NCBI GenBank assembly: GCA_024180945.1
Contig: JAKSGN010000036.1
Span: forward strand, 124,001 to 188,000
Length of the DNA: 64,000 bases
Source: Macrophomina tecta
Taxonomy: Eukaryota > Ascomycota > Dothideomycetes > Botryosphaeriales > Botryosphaeriaceae
Direction of reading: 5' to 3'
Positions 55,452-64,000 of this stretch are shown in pieces. Both the position numbers and the translations under genes were made by a program. The stretch's first letter is position 1, and each line of letters opens with the position of its first letter. The notes under the pieces are model-generated. The model had not been told where the DNA came from, ran no database searches, and saw nothing but the letters and a program-made list of their open reading frames with translations.

Positions 55452-56035
55452 TCTTGCCGTGTATTCAGCCCGTTAGCCTGGGAGGAGGTGGATTGAAGCT
55501 GATCGTGGACGGAGTGAGGCTGTGGAAGTGGAGCTGCCAGCTCAGCCCGGCCGAAGTGACGCGCCGCCTGCTGACATGCATCAAGCAACCCCCCCTGCTG
55601 TGACCCTCATTGGACTCCACCCAAAGCCACATATCGGGTTTTCTCGTTTCCCTCGGCTCTTCAGCCTGATCGTTTGAGTTGACTTCCTCGGTCTCAAGTG
55701 CTTTCAGATACAACAGTATGGGCATAGCACTGTTTGTATCGACTATGCCAAAAGCACGAATGAGAAAGGCACATGCTCTACGGGGACTGTAAATGTTGCA
55801 GGACGACTAGAAAAGGCTAGGATGGAAGAATCGGCTGAATTTGGGTTCAATGGTTCCATCGTCATGCATTCGGCTTTATTGTCTTAAGTAAAGCATCTGA
55901 TCATGGGCAACACAAAGCCAAATGCGGTGTCTAGTATTATAATAGGGGCTTCTAAAGTAATACTTAGGTAATTACACATGGTACTCCGCGTACCAAAGAA
56001 GAACTATAGCGGCGGCTTTAGATTCTGTAGTTCAC
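55452..56035. other. Promoter side of the NLR gene
   Basis: No gene recognised; the 86-codon frame at 55465-55725 lacks family signature. AT content rises toward the hAT insertion. Confidence 0.35.
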
Positions 56036-56096
56036 ATTTGATGTGTTTACCTCGTCCGACTTGTGCATTTCTCTAATTGCAAAGGAGACCGCCTTC
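56036..56096 (-). pseudogene. Fragment of an NLR paralogue, left of the hAT insertion
   Basis: The stretch is clearly similar to 55034-55094 inside exon 2 of the NLR gene: both share 'acctcgtccgacttgt', 'tctaattg' and 'gaccgccttcc', with scattered differences. The matching continues on the other side of the hAT element at 58822. It is therefore part of a second, degenerate copy, not of the intact gene. Confidence 0.75.
56089..56096. repeat. hAT target-site duplication, left copy
   Basis: CCGCCTTC immediately before the element; identical to 58822-58829. Eight bases is the hAT standard. Confidence 0.93.
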
Positions 56097-58821
56097 CAGA
56101 CATCCCAATAATAAATAAATACATAATATTGACATATTCTTATGTATTCATTGGCAGATCCTAATATTATTATCGATTGCTAAGCTTATCAATAATTATT
56201 AATATAAAACTGAAGCGCCATGCATGTCGTCGTTGCCGCCAGCAATATCCATGACCTTACCATCTACTGCCACGTAGACTTTGCGGACCAAGTCATTCTT
56301 CACCCAGTTGCTCAGGCATTGAAGCTTCTCGATAGTATCAGGCGAGAGCCGTGCCCTGTCCCAAGAAATTGTCCGCCTTGCGCAAGAGAATACCCGTTCC
56401 GGATCGTCGGACATCGCCGGCACACTTAGTATGTCAATGGCCAATTGGTGTAAACGTGGATACTCAATCCTCTGTTCTTCTCGACACCACCATTCAAGCG
56501 GTGTTTTGGTCGTCATAGGTCTTGGCGGAGAATTGACGAATTTTTCGAATTCATCCTCATCTCCGGGTTCATCCAAGACACTCATTGACTGCTTGATACG
56601 CTCGTACGGTGTTACTTCCCGTCGTTCGTCGTTCAGCCGAGCCGCGGACTCCGACGGGAGTGGCCGGTCCTTGTACTTCGCCCAATGCTGCCGTGCACCA
56701 GCAATAGCGGTCTGCCTCCATTCCTCTGCCCAGTGGCGGTCAAGGTACCTCCGGCGCTTTTCTGGATGGAGCAATAATGCCGTGGCATATATTGGGTTTC
56801 TGTCACTCTCTTCATAATACTTCGAGAGAACCCACCAACCCATGTGAATGGAATGAACCATACGCGCGTTGCTGGCGTATTTGCCCTGCTTTAACATCAG
56901 TCCAGGTCTGGTAATCGATCGAGCCGTCCATGGCTTACCTTGGCATTCTCAAACTGCATGAAAAGAATATCCATATTCTCTAGCACCTGATCTATTGATG
57001 CCCACTCCATTTGCTGCTCCAAGGTCGCTTGGTAAAACGGCTGCAAGAACTCGTGAGTCATTTTGAGTACTTGCCAATCATCATGTGTGAGGATGTCGTC
57101 TTCCAGCTCGTTGTGGTATTGGTTGGGGAATATTGACAATGGACCCTCTTGGCTGATAGCCGCATCAAGCAACTTGAACCATGAGTTCCAACGGGTGATA
57201 TTGTCAATTCCAAGCGCCTTTTCTGCAATGTCATCCCATGCATCGTTGCGCACTGTGGAATTACGGATGAACACCGCAATGTTGTGGAGTTTACCCATTG
57301 GGCCGATGCTCCGCCAGCCGGCAGTGTCATGGCGTTTCTTGCGCCTGTCGTGACTCTTGTGACAAGTGTTCGACTGAATTTGGTCGTGTAACGCGTCCGC
57401 AACTGTTACATCATTTACCTCGTGTTGCGCCTGCGCAATTGCGGCCTGCAGAGCGTCCTCACTAGTTGCAAAGAGAAAGGCTTGAAGGGACAAGTTAATG
57501 ATGTGGCCGGCACACCGCGTTCGAGAGGACACTGGGTCAAGTGTAAGGCCGTACTCTTGCGACAGCTCAACAGCAAGTTGGCGGAGACAGGTGTCATTCT
57601 TTGCGTCATTGTCCCCAGTGAAGTAGCCGATTCGGGGCGCTAAGTGGTACTGTCGGATAATCGTCATCAAGTGAGGTGCCATAGCCGTGCCGGCGTGAGA
57701 GCGGCGGAGGTTTGGTAGCCCTAGCAATGCTTTCCGAGGTTTGTAGGCCTCGTCAACCCATTGGGCGTGAACAGCGATATAGGCCTTCCGCTGAGGAGAA
57801 GGCCATACGTCCATAGCAATGTGTACGAGGCTCCGGGCACGTTCTAGCCATTCCTTTACGGATTGTTGATGCGCATCGTAGGCCCTATCCAAGTCCGCCG
57901 CAACTGTGCTACCGGAATCAGTTAGGAACTCTTCAACGGCAGGGTTTATCGCGGCCAGAAGTGCCTGGTATTCCGGCCAGGTTACGAAGTTGAGCGGTAA
58001 ATGTTTATGTGCGGATAGCAACATCTGTGCCTCTCGAAAGGCATCGACATTGATTACACTCCGTAGAGTGTTCATCTCATTCTCCCTGACTTGCTGCAGC
58101 CGCTTGCCGGTTGTTCTTGCGAAGGCATTTTCGATGGCTAGTTGGCGCCTGTTTTGAGATTTTGAATCCTCTCGAACAAGTATGTGATGAGCCTTCTCGA
58201 GATGATAGCGGGCGTTGCCAGATATGTGGGTTGACCAGGATGGATTGCGACAACGCGTGCAGTAGTGAAGTAATTTCCCGCTCATAGTACGTGGCTCGTC
58301 GCCTTGAGCTTCTCGAAAGTGATCCCATGTTGATGTGGCTCTCAGTTTCCGTCTCTTGACCGTATGCTGAGCTGACGATGCCTCGGGTTCTGACAGTGTG
58401 CTGGCAACTTATGAGGCACTGTCAGAGGGTACCACGGAGGAAGAACTTGACGGGGCATTGGATTGGGGCAGTGAGGATATGTTGACGTCCATTGTCGTGT
58501 GTAGAGATATGTCGCTGATGTATTACGAACTGCGTACTTGCAACGTGACGGGTATGGCGAGGCAGCAGTTTCGGTTGCTAGGAGTTACAAACATTGGAGT
58601 TCACCTCCTATCTAGAGGCCTGATAAGCAGTAATATGCGTACAAGACTGCAATTTAATCTGAAACACTCTGGGGGAATTGGCGCTGGAAAATAGTGGGCC
58701 TATATTATTAATAGTTAACAATATATATTTATTGGCAGCGTCTATATTATTATCCTTATGGAAAAGCTTAACAATAAATATGCCCTTAATAATAAATATA
58801 TATTTATTACTGGGATGTCTG
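56097..58821 (-). mobile_element. hAT DNA transposon inside an NLR fragment
   Basis: 2725-bp element. Its ends are inverted repeats: the left end reads CAGACATCCCAATAATAAAT and the reverse complement of the right end reads CAGACATCCCAGTAATAAAT, one difference in 20. It is bounded by perfect 8-bp duplications (CCGCCTTC). It carries one gene on the minus strand, a hAT transposase. The subterminal DNA is very AT-rich. It interrupted a sequence homologous to exon 2 of the neighbouring NLR gene. Confidence 0.93.
56199..58492 (-). CDS. hAT transposase with one early stop codon
   Basis: Two exons (58492-56939 and 56888-56199) around a 50-bp intron (GTAAGC..TTAAAG). From the ATG at 58492 there are about 747 codons; codon 28 (58411-58409) is TAA where CAA fits (SDSAS-stop-VASTLSEPE). 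A downstream Met (58285, MSGKLLHYC) would give 678 residues. The BED-type zinc finger is HYCTRCRNPSWS..HISGNARYHLEKAH. The RNase-H-like core contains AMDVWPSPQRKAYIAVHAQW (first Asp) and RIGYFTGDNDAKNDTC. The C-terminal dimerisation domain is YPRLHQLAIDILSVPAMSDD, PERVFSCARRTISWDRARLS and IEKLQCLSNWVKN. The stop looks like a C-to-T change; whether the shorter product is active is unknown. Confidence 0.88.
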
Positions 58822-58829
58822 CCGCCTTC
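58822..58829. repeat. hAT target-site duplication, right copy
   Basis: CCGCCTTC directly after the element end, identical to 56089-56096. Confidence 0.93.
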
Positions 58830-58875
58830 CCCCGTCTATATTCTGCACCATGAGGAATCTCAACCCACAGAGGCT
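58822..58875 (-). pseudogene. Fragment of an NLR paralogue, right of the hAT insertion
   Basis: Continues the NLR-like sequence broken off at 56096: ccgccttcc..cgtct...tctgc..c..tgaggaatct matches 55082-55120 in the NLR gene, with about one difference in five. After about 58875 the resemblance ends. Confidence 0.7.
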
Positions 58876-59045
58876 GTACGGTAACGATATATATAGTTCT
58901 TGGATTAGAACCATATTATCTCGAGCCTGATTACAGTTTCCAGAACTATTTCAATTGAGGTTGAATTTAAGTAACGGCCTGCCAAGTTAGGTTCTGCGCA
59001 TGACATCGCACCTTTTGTTTTTGGTTCTGACAATTGCTGAAAGAC

Positions 59046-60005
59046 TTAAACCAAGTTTGCCGACTTGAGTGTCTTCGTAACGCTTTCCTCTAGACTCGTC
59101 CAGCCCTTTCCGTACATGTCCCTTAACAAACCAGTGCCCCGTTCATTAGACACCTCCGCCAAGCACTCTCCTTCACTTGCATCCTCGTCATCAAACTTCC
59201 TCCGCGGCCACTTCTCTTTCATAACCCTCAGCATTCTATTCCACGTGCACGGCTCGGCGAAGGCAAAGATGCGCTCGTTGACGACGTCGCTTCTTGTGCC
59301 CGCCGCGACGTGCAACTTGGCGCAATCCTCGACGTCGACGTAATGCACCGGCCGGCCCAGCGTGCGGGCCAGGGTCGCCTTGTCGCCGCCCTCCCACAGG
59401 CTGACCAGGGCGCCAGCGGTCGTGGGCAGCCCCTGGTGCGCGGTGTCCAGCACGCGCCCGGTCACGTTGCCGGGCAGCACCACGGCAGTGCGGAAGGCGG
59501 GCTTCTCGCGCTCCAGGAAGCGCCACACCGCGCGGTCCTTGGCCACGAAGGCGGCCATGAAGATGGCCATGCCGCGCGGCGTGTAGACGGAGAAGGCGCT
59601 GCCGGTCACGACGAAGCGCTTCACGTGCGGATGCTGCAGCGCGGCGCGCATGGGCGCGGTGATGGTTTCCACGGCGCGGCTGATGAAGGGCTCCGGCTCG
59701 GTCTGCGAGAAGTCCAGGTTGGACGTGGTCAGGTAGACGGCGGCGATGTGGTGGGCGGCGAAGGCGGCGGAGAAGGCTTGCTCGTCGGCCAGGTCGGGAA
59801 GCTCGACGAGCGTGAAGGTGCCGCGGTGCGGAGCGGCGCGCGATTCGAAGAAGGAGGTCATCCAGGCGCAGCGCGTAGCTGAGCGCACGGTGCCGATGAC
59901 GTGGTAGCCGAGGGAGAGCAGCTCCTCAACGATGTTGGACGCTATGAACCCGTTGGCTCCGGTGACGAGCGCATTGGAGCCCGGCGGGACATGGACGTCT
60001 TGCAT
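59046..60005 (-). CDS. Extended SDR / epimerase-like protein lacking the active-site segment
   Basis: Single exon, 319 residues, resembling fungal NAD(P)-dependent aldehyde/carbonyl reductases (Gre2-like). The N-terminal Rossmann motif NALVTGANGFIASNIVEELL is intact, as is the strand-4 region FVVTGSAFSVYTPRG. After this, homologues usually have about 40 residues up to a Tyr-x3-Lys; here MAIFMAAFVAKDRAVWRFLE follows at once. The Lys can be aligned, but the position four residues before it is Ala, so the catalytic Tyr is missing. The rest (FRTAVVLPGNVTGRVLD, VHYVDVEDCAKLHVAAG and the C-terminal RDMYGKGWTSLEESV) is normal. The protein may be catalytically dead or use another residue; NAD(P) binding is likely kept. 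No frameshift or stop is present. Confidence 0.78.
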   Translation of the reverse strand: MQDVHVPPGSNALVTGANGFIASNIVEELLSLGYHVIGTVRSATRCAWMTSFFESRAAPHRGTFTLVELPDLADEQAFSAAFAAHHIAAVYLTTSNLDFSQTEPEPFISRAVETITAPMRAALQHPHVKRFVVTGSAFSVYTPRGMAIFMAAFVAKDRAVWRFLEREKPAFRTAVVLPGNVTGRVLDTAHQGLPTTAGALVSLWEGGDKATLARTLGRPVHYVDVEDCAKLHVAAGTRSDVVNERIFAFAEPCTWNRMLRVMKEKWPRRKFDDEDASEGECLAEVSNERGTGLLRDMYGKGWTSLEESVTKTLKSANLV

Positions 60006-62330
60006 GGTGGTGGTGGTGGGAGGGTCGGAGAGGGGTTAGATGTCCTATGGGGCTAGAGTTAAAGATGCTTAACGGTACGCTCAATCGAATTCACAAAAGA
60101 TGTCTTCTTGCTGCTGGGGCGAACTTTGGAATTTTTGAGCTCAGGACTTGATCTTCAGCGTCGTGGAGTGCGTTACTTGGGGAGCTACTTAGGAGTCTTA
60201 TATACAAAAACGAGGTTGGCCTTAGCATCCTTTTCGAGCACTGCCCTGGCTGCCTTAACGTTCCGGCTCCATTGACAATTGTACCGGCAACAGCAGTGGT
60301 ATGACAGAGGTAAGCTGAGACGGGCTCCACACCGTCCCACTGCAGTAGATATCCGGTCAACTTCTTGGCCGATTCAACCGCTAGGAAGCCAGTCTTCGGC
60401 GGCATTGTAGACAAGTCTGCGCGCCTTAACACTGATTAGGCAGTTGCAGATACTAGAAGATTAGTGATTATCGTGTGGACGAAGGCACGTCCAGGCCCGG
60501 TGTTGCTGTACACGATAATGATGCCACGGAGGTTTCTTCGATTACTGAACCGATCTCCCGTCCTTCTCCTCTGGTCTGTGTGCGTATATAAGACATTGGC
60601 CGTGAAATGCTCGTCTTGCAACAGGGATAACGATGGCCGCCAGCTGTGCTTTGCGTGCCCAGCAGCGGTGGCCGAGGGGTTCTGCAGATCTGGGTTTGAC
60701 GCAGCGGACCTGGATATCTTGACGCTGCTGTGCCAAGCGTCGCAGCGGCGTCCCGGAGGCCGATCAGCCTCCTGTTGACGTTTTCTCTCGGGGCGTCGGA
60801 GGCCTTTGCAGAGCCGGCTCGGCAAAGGGCCAGGAGTAGTTTAGCGCGCTGGCTGACATGGCCAGCTATTTGTCTCCAGCGCGGGTGCAACACTAATCAA
60901 CAACAATCAGAGACTTCGTTTTGGCACTCCGCCACGGCACTTTTATGTTAGGGGATAAGACAACGTGCAAAGCGCTACATTGCACGCCAGGAGGTGCGTG
61001 TTATTTGGCCCACTTTGTGTTAAGGGAGGATGAAGGAGCAAGGCGGGCATCTTGGGTTCATTCCAGCACTCCTTTGGCCCTCAGAAGAGCGCTGCGGTGG
61101 CGTGGCGCAGTGGGTACGGTCAACCCCGGCACGCGTATTCGACCTCGGCTGCCAGCAAGCAGAGGTCAAGGTCAAAGCCGCAGGAACTGTACAAGGTGGC
61201 GAATGTGGCTTCTTCCTCAGATTCGAGGCTTGGGGGCGGCCGGGGCGCGGGGGCCGACCCGATGAGGCTTAGAGCTAGGGTAGAGCACTGGCGAATGGCC
61301 GCCAGGGCAGAGGATCGGCGCGCGGGACTATGAGAAAACGCGCGATCGCATCCGGACTTCTGGTGCTCGTGCGTGTCAAGCATGTTGTAGCTCGTCTGAT
61401 GAAAGCAAGCGAAGTAGGCGGACGCGGACGGCTGAACGTCAGCCACAACAGCATCCGCACGGCTCGCGGATGGACGCAAGGCCTCCTGACCAGGAAAGCA
61501 CTGTGTTCGGCTGGCACTTCTGCCTGAACGTCGCGTCACGCGTCCCTCAAGCACAGCCCTTGTATTGGTGGCCCGGCTGCCGTCCTTACCAGATGCTGCT
61601 GGGCTCGCGAGGCATTTGCGTCAGAATCTCTTGGCGCGTAGCACGTGGCACACGTGAGAGAGAGAGAGAGAGAGAGAGAGAGGGATGTGAGTTTACGCGG
61701 ACGTGGTCGTGGTCGTGCTCGCCGCTGGCGAAGAGCGCGCAGTGAAGGCACCAGCCTTCCTGACACTGGCCTCAGGGCGATAAGGGCAGAAAAGAATGCG
61801 ATCATAGCACAGTACAATTAAGCTAACCAACGGCGTGAGAAGCTTTGGCCAGCCGCGGCTGATGGCGCTGTGGAAAGTGCAGAATCGGATCGTCAGGGCA
61901 GCCTCTGCGCCCGGGGAAGCCAGAGCCCACATGTGCGGAAGAGGCGTAGGCTTGTCTGTATGCGGCCCGAACCCGGCGACAGGAGACCGCGGTGCATCAT
62001 CGCCGGGCACGCGCGATGCGGTGCTGGCTGCAACATTAGCAGCCGTCCTGTCGCGCCCTCTCTCGTCGCCTTTTCTCGCACGGCCGTCCCGGCATCGCCG
62101 CCAGGCCGGTAACGCCAGCGATCGGCAGCTGGAAAAGCGCCGGCCAAGCCGACGGCGCTCGGTGGCTTGGGGACTCGGCCAAGTAATCATCAGCATTCGG
62201 CCGGGGAGCGCAAAGTATATATCAGTCAACCTACCCAGCCCCTCCGTCCGCCGCCCCTGAGGGCGACATAACCTCGACGCTCCCACCGCTCGCCCGCTGC
62301 TCGGACAGATCCCCAGCCATCCACCCGGCC
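60006..62330. other. Long gene-free stretch
   Basis: Several two-strand frames (60436-60893, 61120-61554, 61693-62286) without family signature. Holds a GA microsatellite at about 61653-61682, a TATA-like tatataag near 60586 and a TATATA at 62216-62221, about 110 bp before the next gene. No gene supported. Confidence 0.4.
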
Positions 62331-63267
62331 ATGTTCGCAGCCGCGCTTCTTCTGTCCGCCACGCTGGGCTCCAGCACCATTGCCGCCCTCCAGCTGCCTC
62401 TCCTATGCAAATCCCAATCGCAGCCCAACCCCATAGCCTCCATCTACCCAGACCAGGTCACCGGCACTGTCAATGGCACTCTCTCTGTCCTCCCCATCCC
62501 GCTCACCGACGCGCAGCAGATTGTCGGGCCCAAATACGCCATCCTGACCGCCGCCTACCGCGAGCTGCTGCCCGACTTCCCGCACGACATGTACCCAGCT
62601 ATCATCCAAGCGGTCCACGACCACGACCTGCAGGCCCCAGGCGTCCGCATTCCCGACTTCACCGTACGTGCCCAACGCCCAACCCTCGTCCCCCTTCTGA
62701 CCCCCGCTCCAGCGTATCTCCATCGAGTATCCCTTCCTGGATCTCCTCAACAACTCATACAGCTCCTTCCGCCTGGCCCTCAACCAAACCATAACCGCCG
62801 ACTCGCCCGCGCTGGCCGGCTCCGCCGCGTACGGCACCAACGTGTACCCGGCCACCTTCAACCCGCCCTGCGACGCCTACGGGCCCGGCACCAGCCTTAC
62901 CGCCCGCCCGGTCCCGCGCTGTCTCAACGCCGGCGAGGACGCCTACTTCGCCACTTCGTTTGCACCAGCGCCGTGCCCTTCGCCCTACCCGCTCTCCTTC
63001 TTCGTCAACGCGACCAACCAGCCCAGCTTCGCCGACCCGGCCCGCGGCTGCGACAGGATGGTCCGGCTGTTCAACACCTCCGTGACCCAGCCCCCCTACG
63101 AGCCCGTGGACGTGTACGGGACCGTGTCGGCCTCGGACACCTTTTTCCCAACCGCCTCCGGCAATGGCAGGACGTGGGAGGGCGTGTGGGGCGTGAGGCT
63201 TGACACGGCCTTCATCGAGTACAACTACCTGCCGTGCCAGAGTCTGGCCGGAGTCACGGCCAGTTGA
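62331..63267 (+). CDS. Conserved secreted fungal protein, function unknown
   Basis: Two exons (62331-62663, 62713-63267) around a 49-bp intron (GTACGT..TCCAG, TTCTGACC), 295 residues. The signal peptide is MFAAALLLSATLGSSTIAAL. The next part reads VTGTVNGTLSVLPIPLTDAQ, VGPKYAILTAAYRELLPDFP and AIIQAVHDHDLQAPGVRIPD, then ISIEYPFLDLLNNSYSSFRL across the junction. This pattern is familiar from secreted proteins of ascomycetes and may be distantly related to the acetoacetate-decarboxylase fold, but I cannot confirm it. Cys residues at FNPPCDAYG, PRCLNAG, APCPSP, RGCDR and LPCQS suggest disulphides, and several Asn-X-Ser/Thr sites fit secretion. TATA at 62216. Confidence 0.7.
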
Positions 63268-64000
63268 GAGAGGAGCGAGGAGGGAACTTCCCCGAAGATC
63301 GCCGCGCGCGCCGAAGAGAAGCTTCCGCCGGCGACCACGGGGTAAAATAGAGAGAGAGAGAGAGAGGGAGGGGGGGGAGAAAAAAGGGCAGGTGTTGTTT
63401 TTATATCCTGGATCGCAACCCTACTGGAGTCGCGATAGCCCGCCGAGACATAGAGTCCGTCAAGCAATGGTTCTTAAATGCTTGAGCAAAAAAGCGGAGA
63501 AACAGGAATGCGGTGGCGAAATTACAAGCCTTACCTGAGGCGCGTCCCGCTTCGCCCCGCCAACGCCATCAACAGGAAGACGAGACGTCTGTACCACACC
63601 AAAGACGTTCGCAAAAATACATATCACATACCTTTCAACATTATGACCCATCCTTGCCAGTGCGCGTTGGCCCCTGGAAAACCAAATGGTTCAATCGGCG
63701 CAAAGGCGGCTGCAGCCCTCTCTCTTCTCTCTCTTAGATCATCACCTGATGGCTCTAGATCCACCGCTTCTTGGACGCGTGAGAACAGAGCAGACTGGCC
63801 TTGCCGGACGACAAGTTGCTGCGGATACCGCCGTCCAGCCAGGAAAAACCGGAGCGTCTCATTTCCATAGGTCATTCCCACGTGCCTGATTGGCGCTCCC
63901 TCCTGATGGAGTATCTTGCCGTCTGCAGTCGTCCATTTCAGACTTTGCCAGATGTTTTCTTGACGCCACGAGATCGCCGGTCGCTCTTCTCCACAGGAGC
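63268..64000. other. Gene-free window end
   Basis: 3' flank of the secreted-protein gene with a GA microsatellite (about 63350-63370) and a short G-run. Short frames on both strands lack family signature. Confidence 0.4.

Noticed and set aside
61085..61145. tRNA-like stretch with a perfect A-box (TGGCGCAGTGGG)
   Set aside because: No proper B-box at the required spacing and no acceptor-stem pairing.
1..64000. CRISPR array or prokaryotic operon structure
   Set aside because: Simple repeats present are microsatellites, and the introns show a eukaryotic genome.
1..64000. A secondary-metabolite gene cluster (FAD oxidases, MFS, SDRs)
   Set aside because: No backbone synthase (PKS, NRPS, terpene cyclase) and no pathway-specific regulator is visible, and the tailoring-type genes are far apart.

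Overview
The window is nuclear DNA of a filamentous ascomycete (Pezizomycotina). The genes carry short introns (mostly 46-70 bp) with GT..AG ends and CTGAC/CTAAC-type branch sites. They encode fungus-typical families (GH62, Fung_rhodopsin, HeLo-like/NACHT NLR, Om14, Mia40, Fyv7). The species cannot be named from the sequence alone. Every exon model was built by reading the sequence by eye and checking reading-frame phase; none was tested against transcripts.

Layout. 1-18.7 kb: the 3' part of an MFS transporter, a Ty1/copia relic, an Ayr1-like SDR, a foldback/MITE-like element, two conserved unknown genes, a GH62 arabinofuranosidase, a secreted M43 metalloprotease, a decayed unidentified gene, a fungal rhodopsin-type membrane protein, a broken SDR, a DUF7730-like protein and an SMP-30-like secreted protein. 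19.6-31.7 kb: a BBE-type FAD oxidase with an in-frame stop, a fumarate-reductase/3-ketosteroid-dehydrogenase-like flavoprotein, a second MFS transporter and a six-exon GH106-like enzyme. 33-46.5 kb: a housekeeping block with an Atos/FAM214-type protein, FYV7, a GH20 hexosaminidase, an unknown low-complexity protein, OM14 and MIA40. An apparently intact Tc1/mariner element sits 85 bp upstream of FYV7. 47-64 kb: a decayed RBR (RING-IBR) gene, an AA5 copper radical oxidase, a HeLo-like/NACHT/ankyrin NLR, a 2.7 kb hAT transposon inserted into a second broken copy of part of that NLR, an unusual extended SDR lacking its active-site segment, and a conserved secreted protein.

How the genes fit together. 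The secreted enzymes (GH62, GH106-like, GH20, AA5, FAD oxidase, M43 protease, SMP-30-like) suit a plant- or litter-degrading or plant-associated fungus. They are scattered and not arranged as a co-directional cluster. Om14, Mia40, Fyv7 and Atos are conserved cellular genes and mark the stable part of the window. Transposons, relics and broken genes concentrate in 1-5, 12-16 and 47-59 kb. Three independent CAA/CAG-to-TAA/TAG nonsense changes (FAD oxidase, SDR relic, hAT transposase) resemble C-to-T decay such as repeat-induced point mutation, but this was not measured.

Most notable: the hAT insertion with perfect 8-bp target duplications inside an NLR fragment; the intact Tc1/mariner copy with perfect terminal repeats; a possible 2-nucleotide microexon in OM14; and the single nonsense codon in an otherwise intact FAD oxidase.
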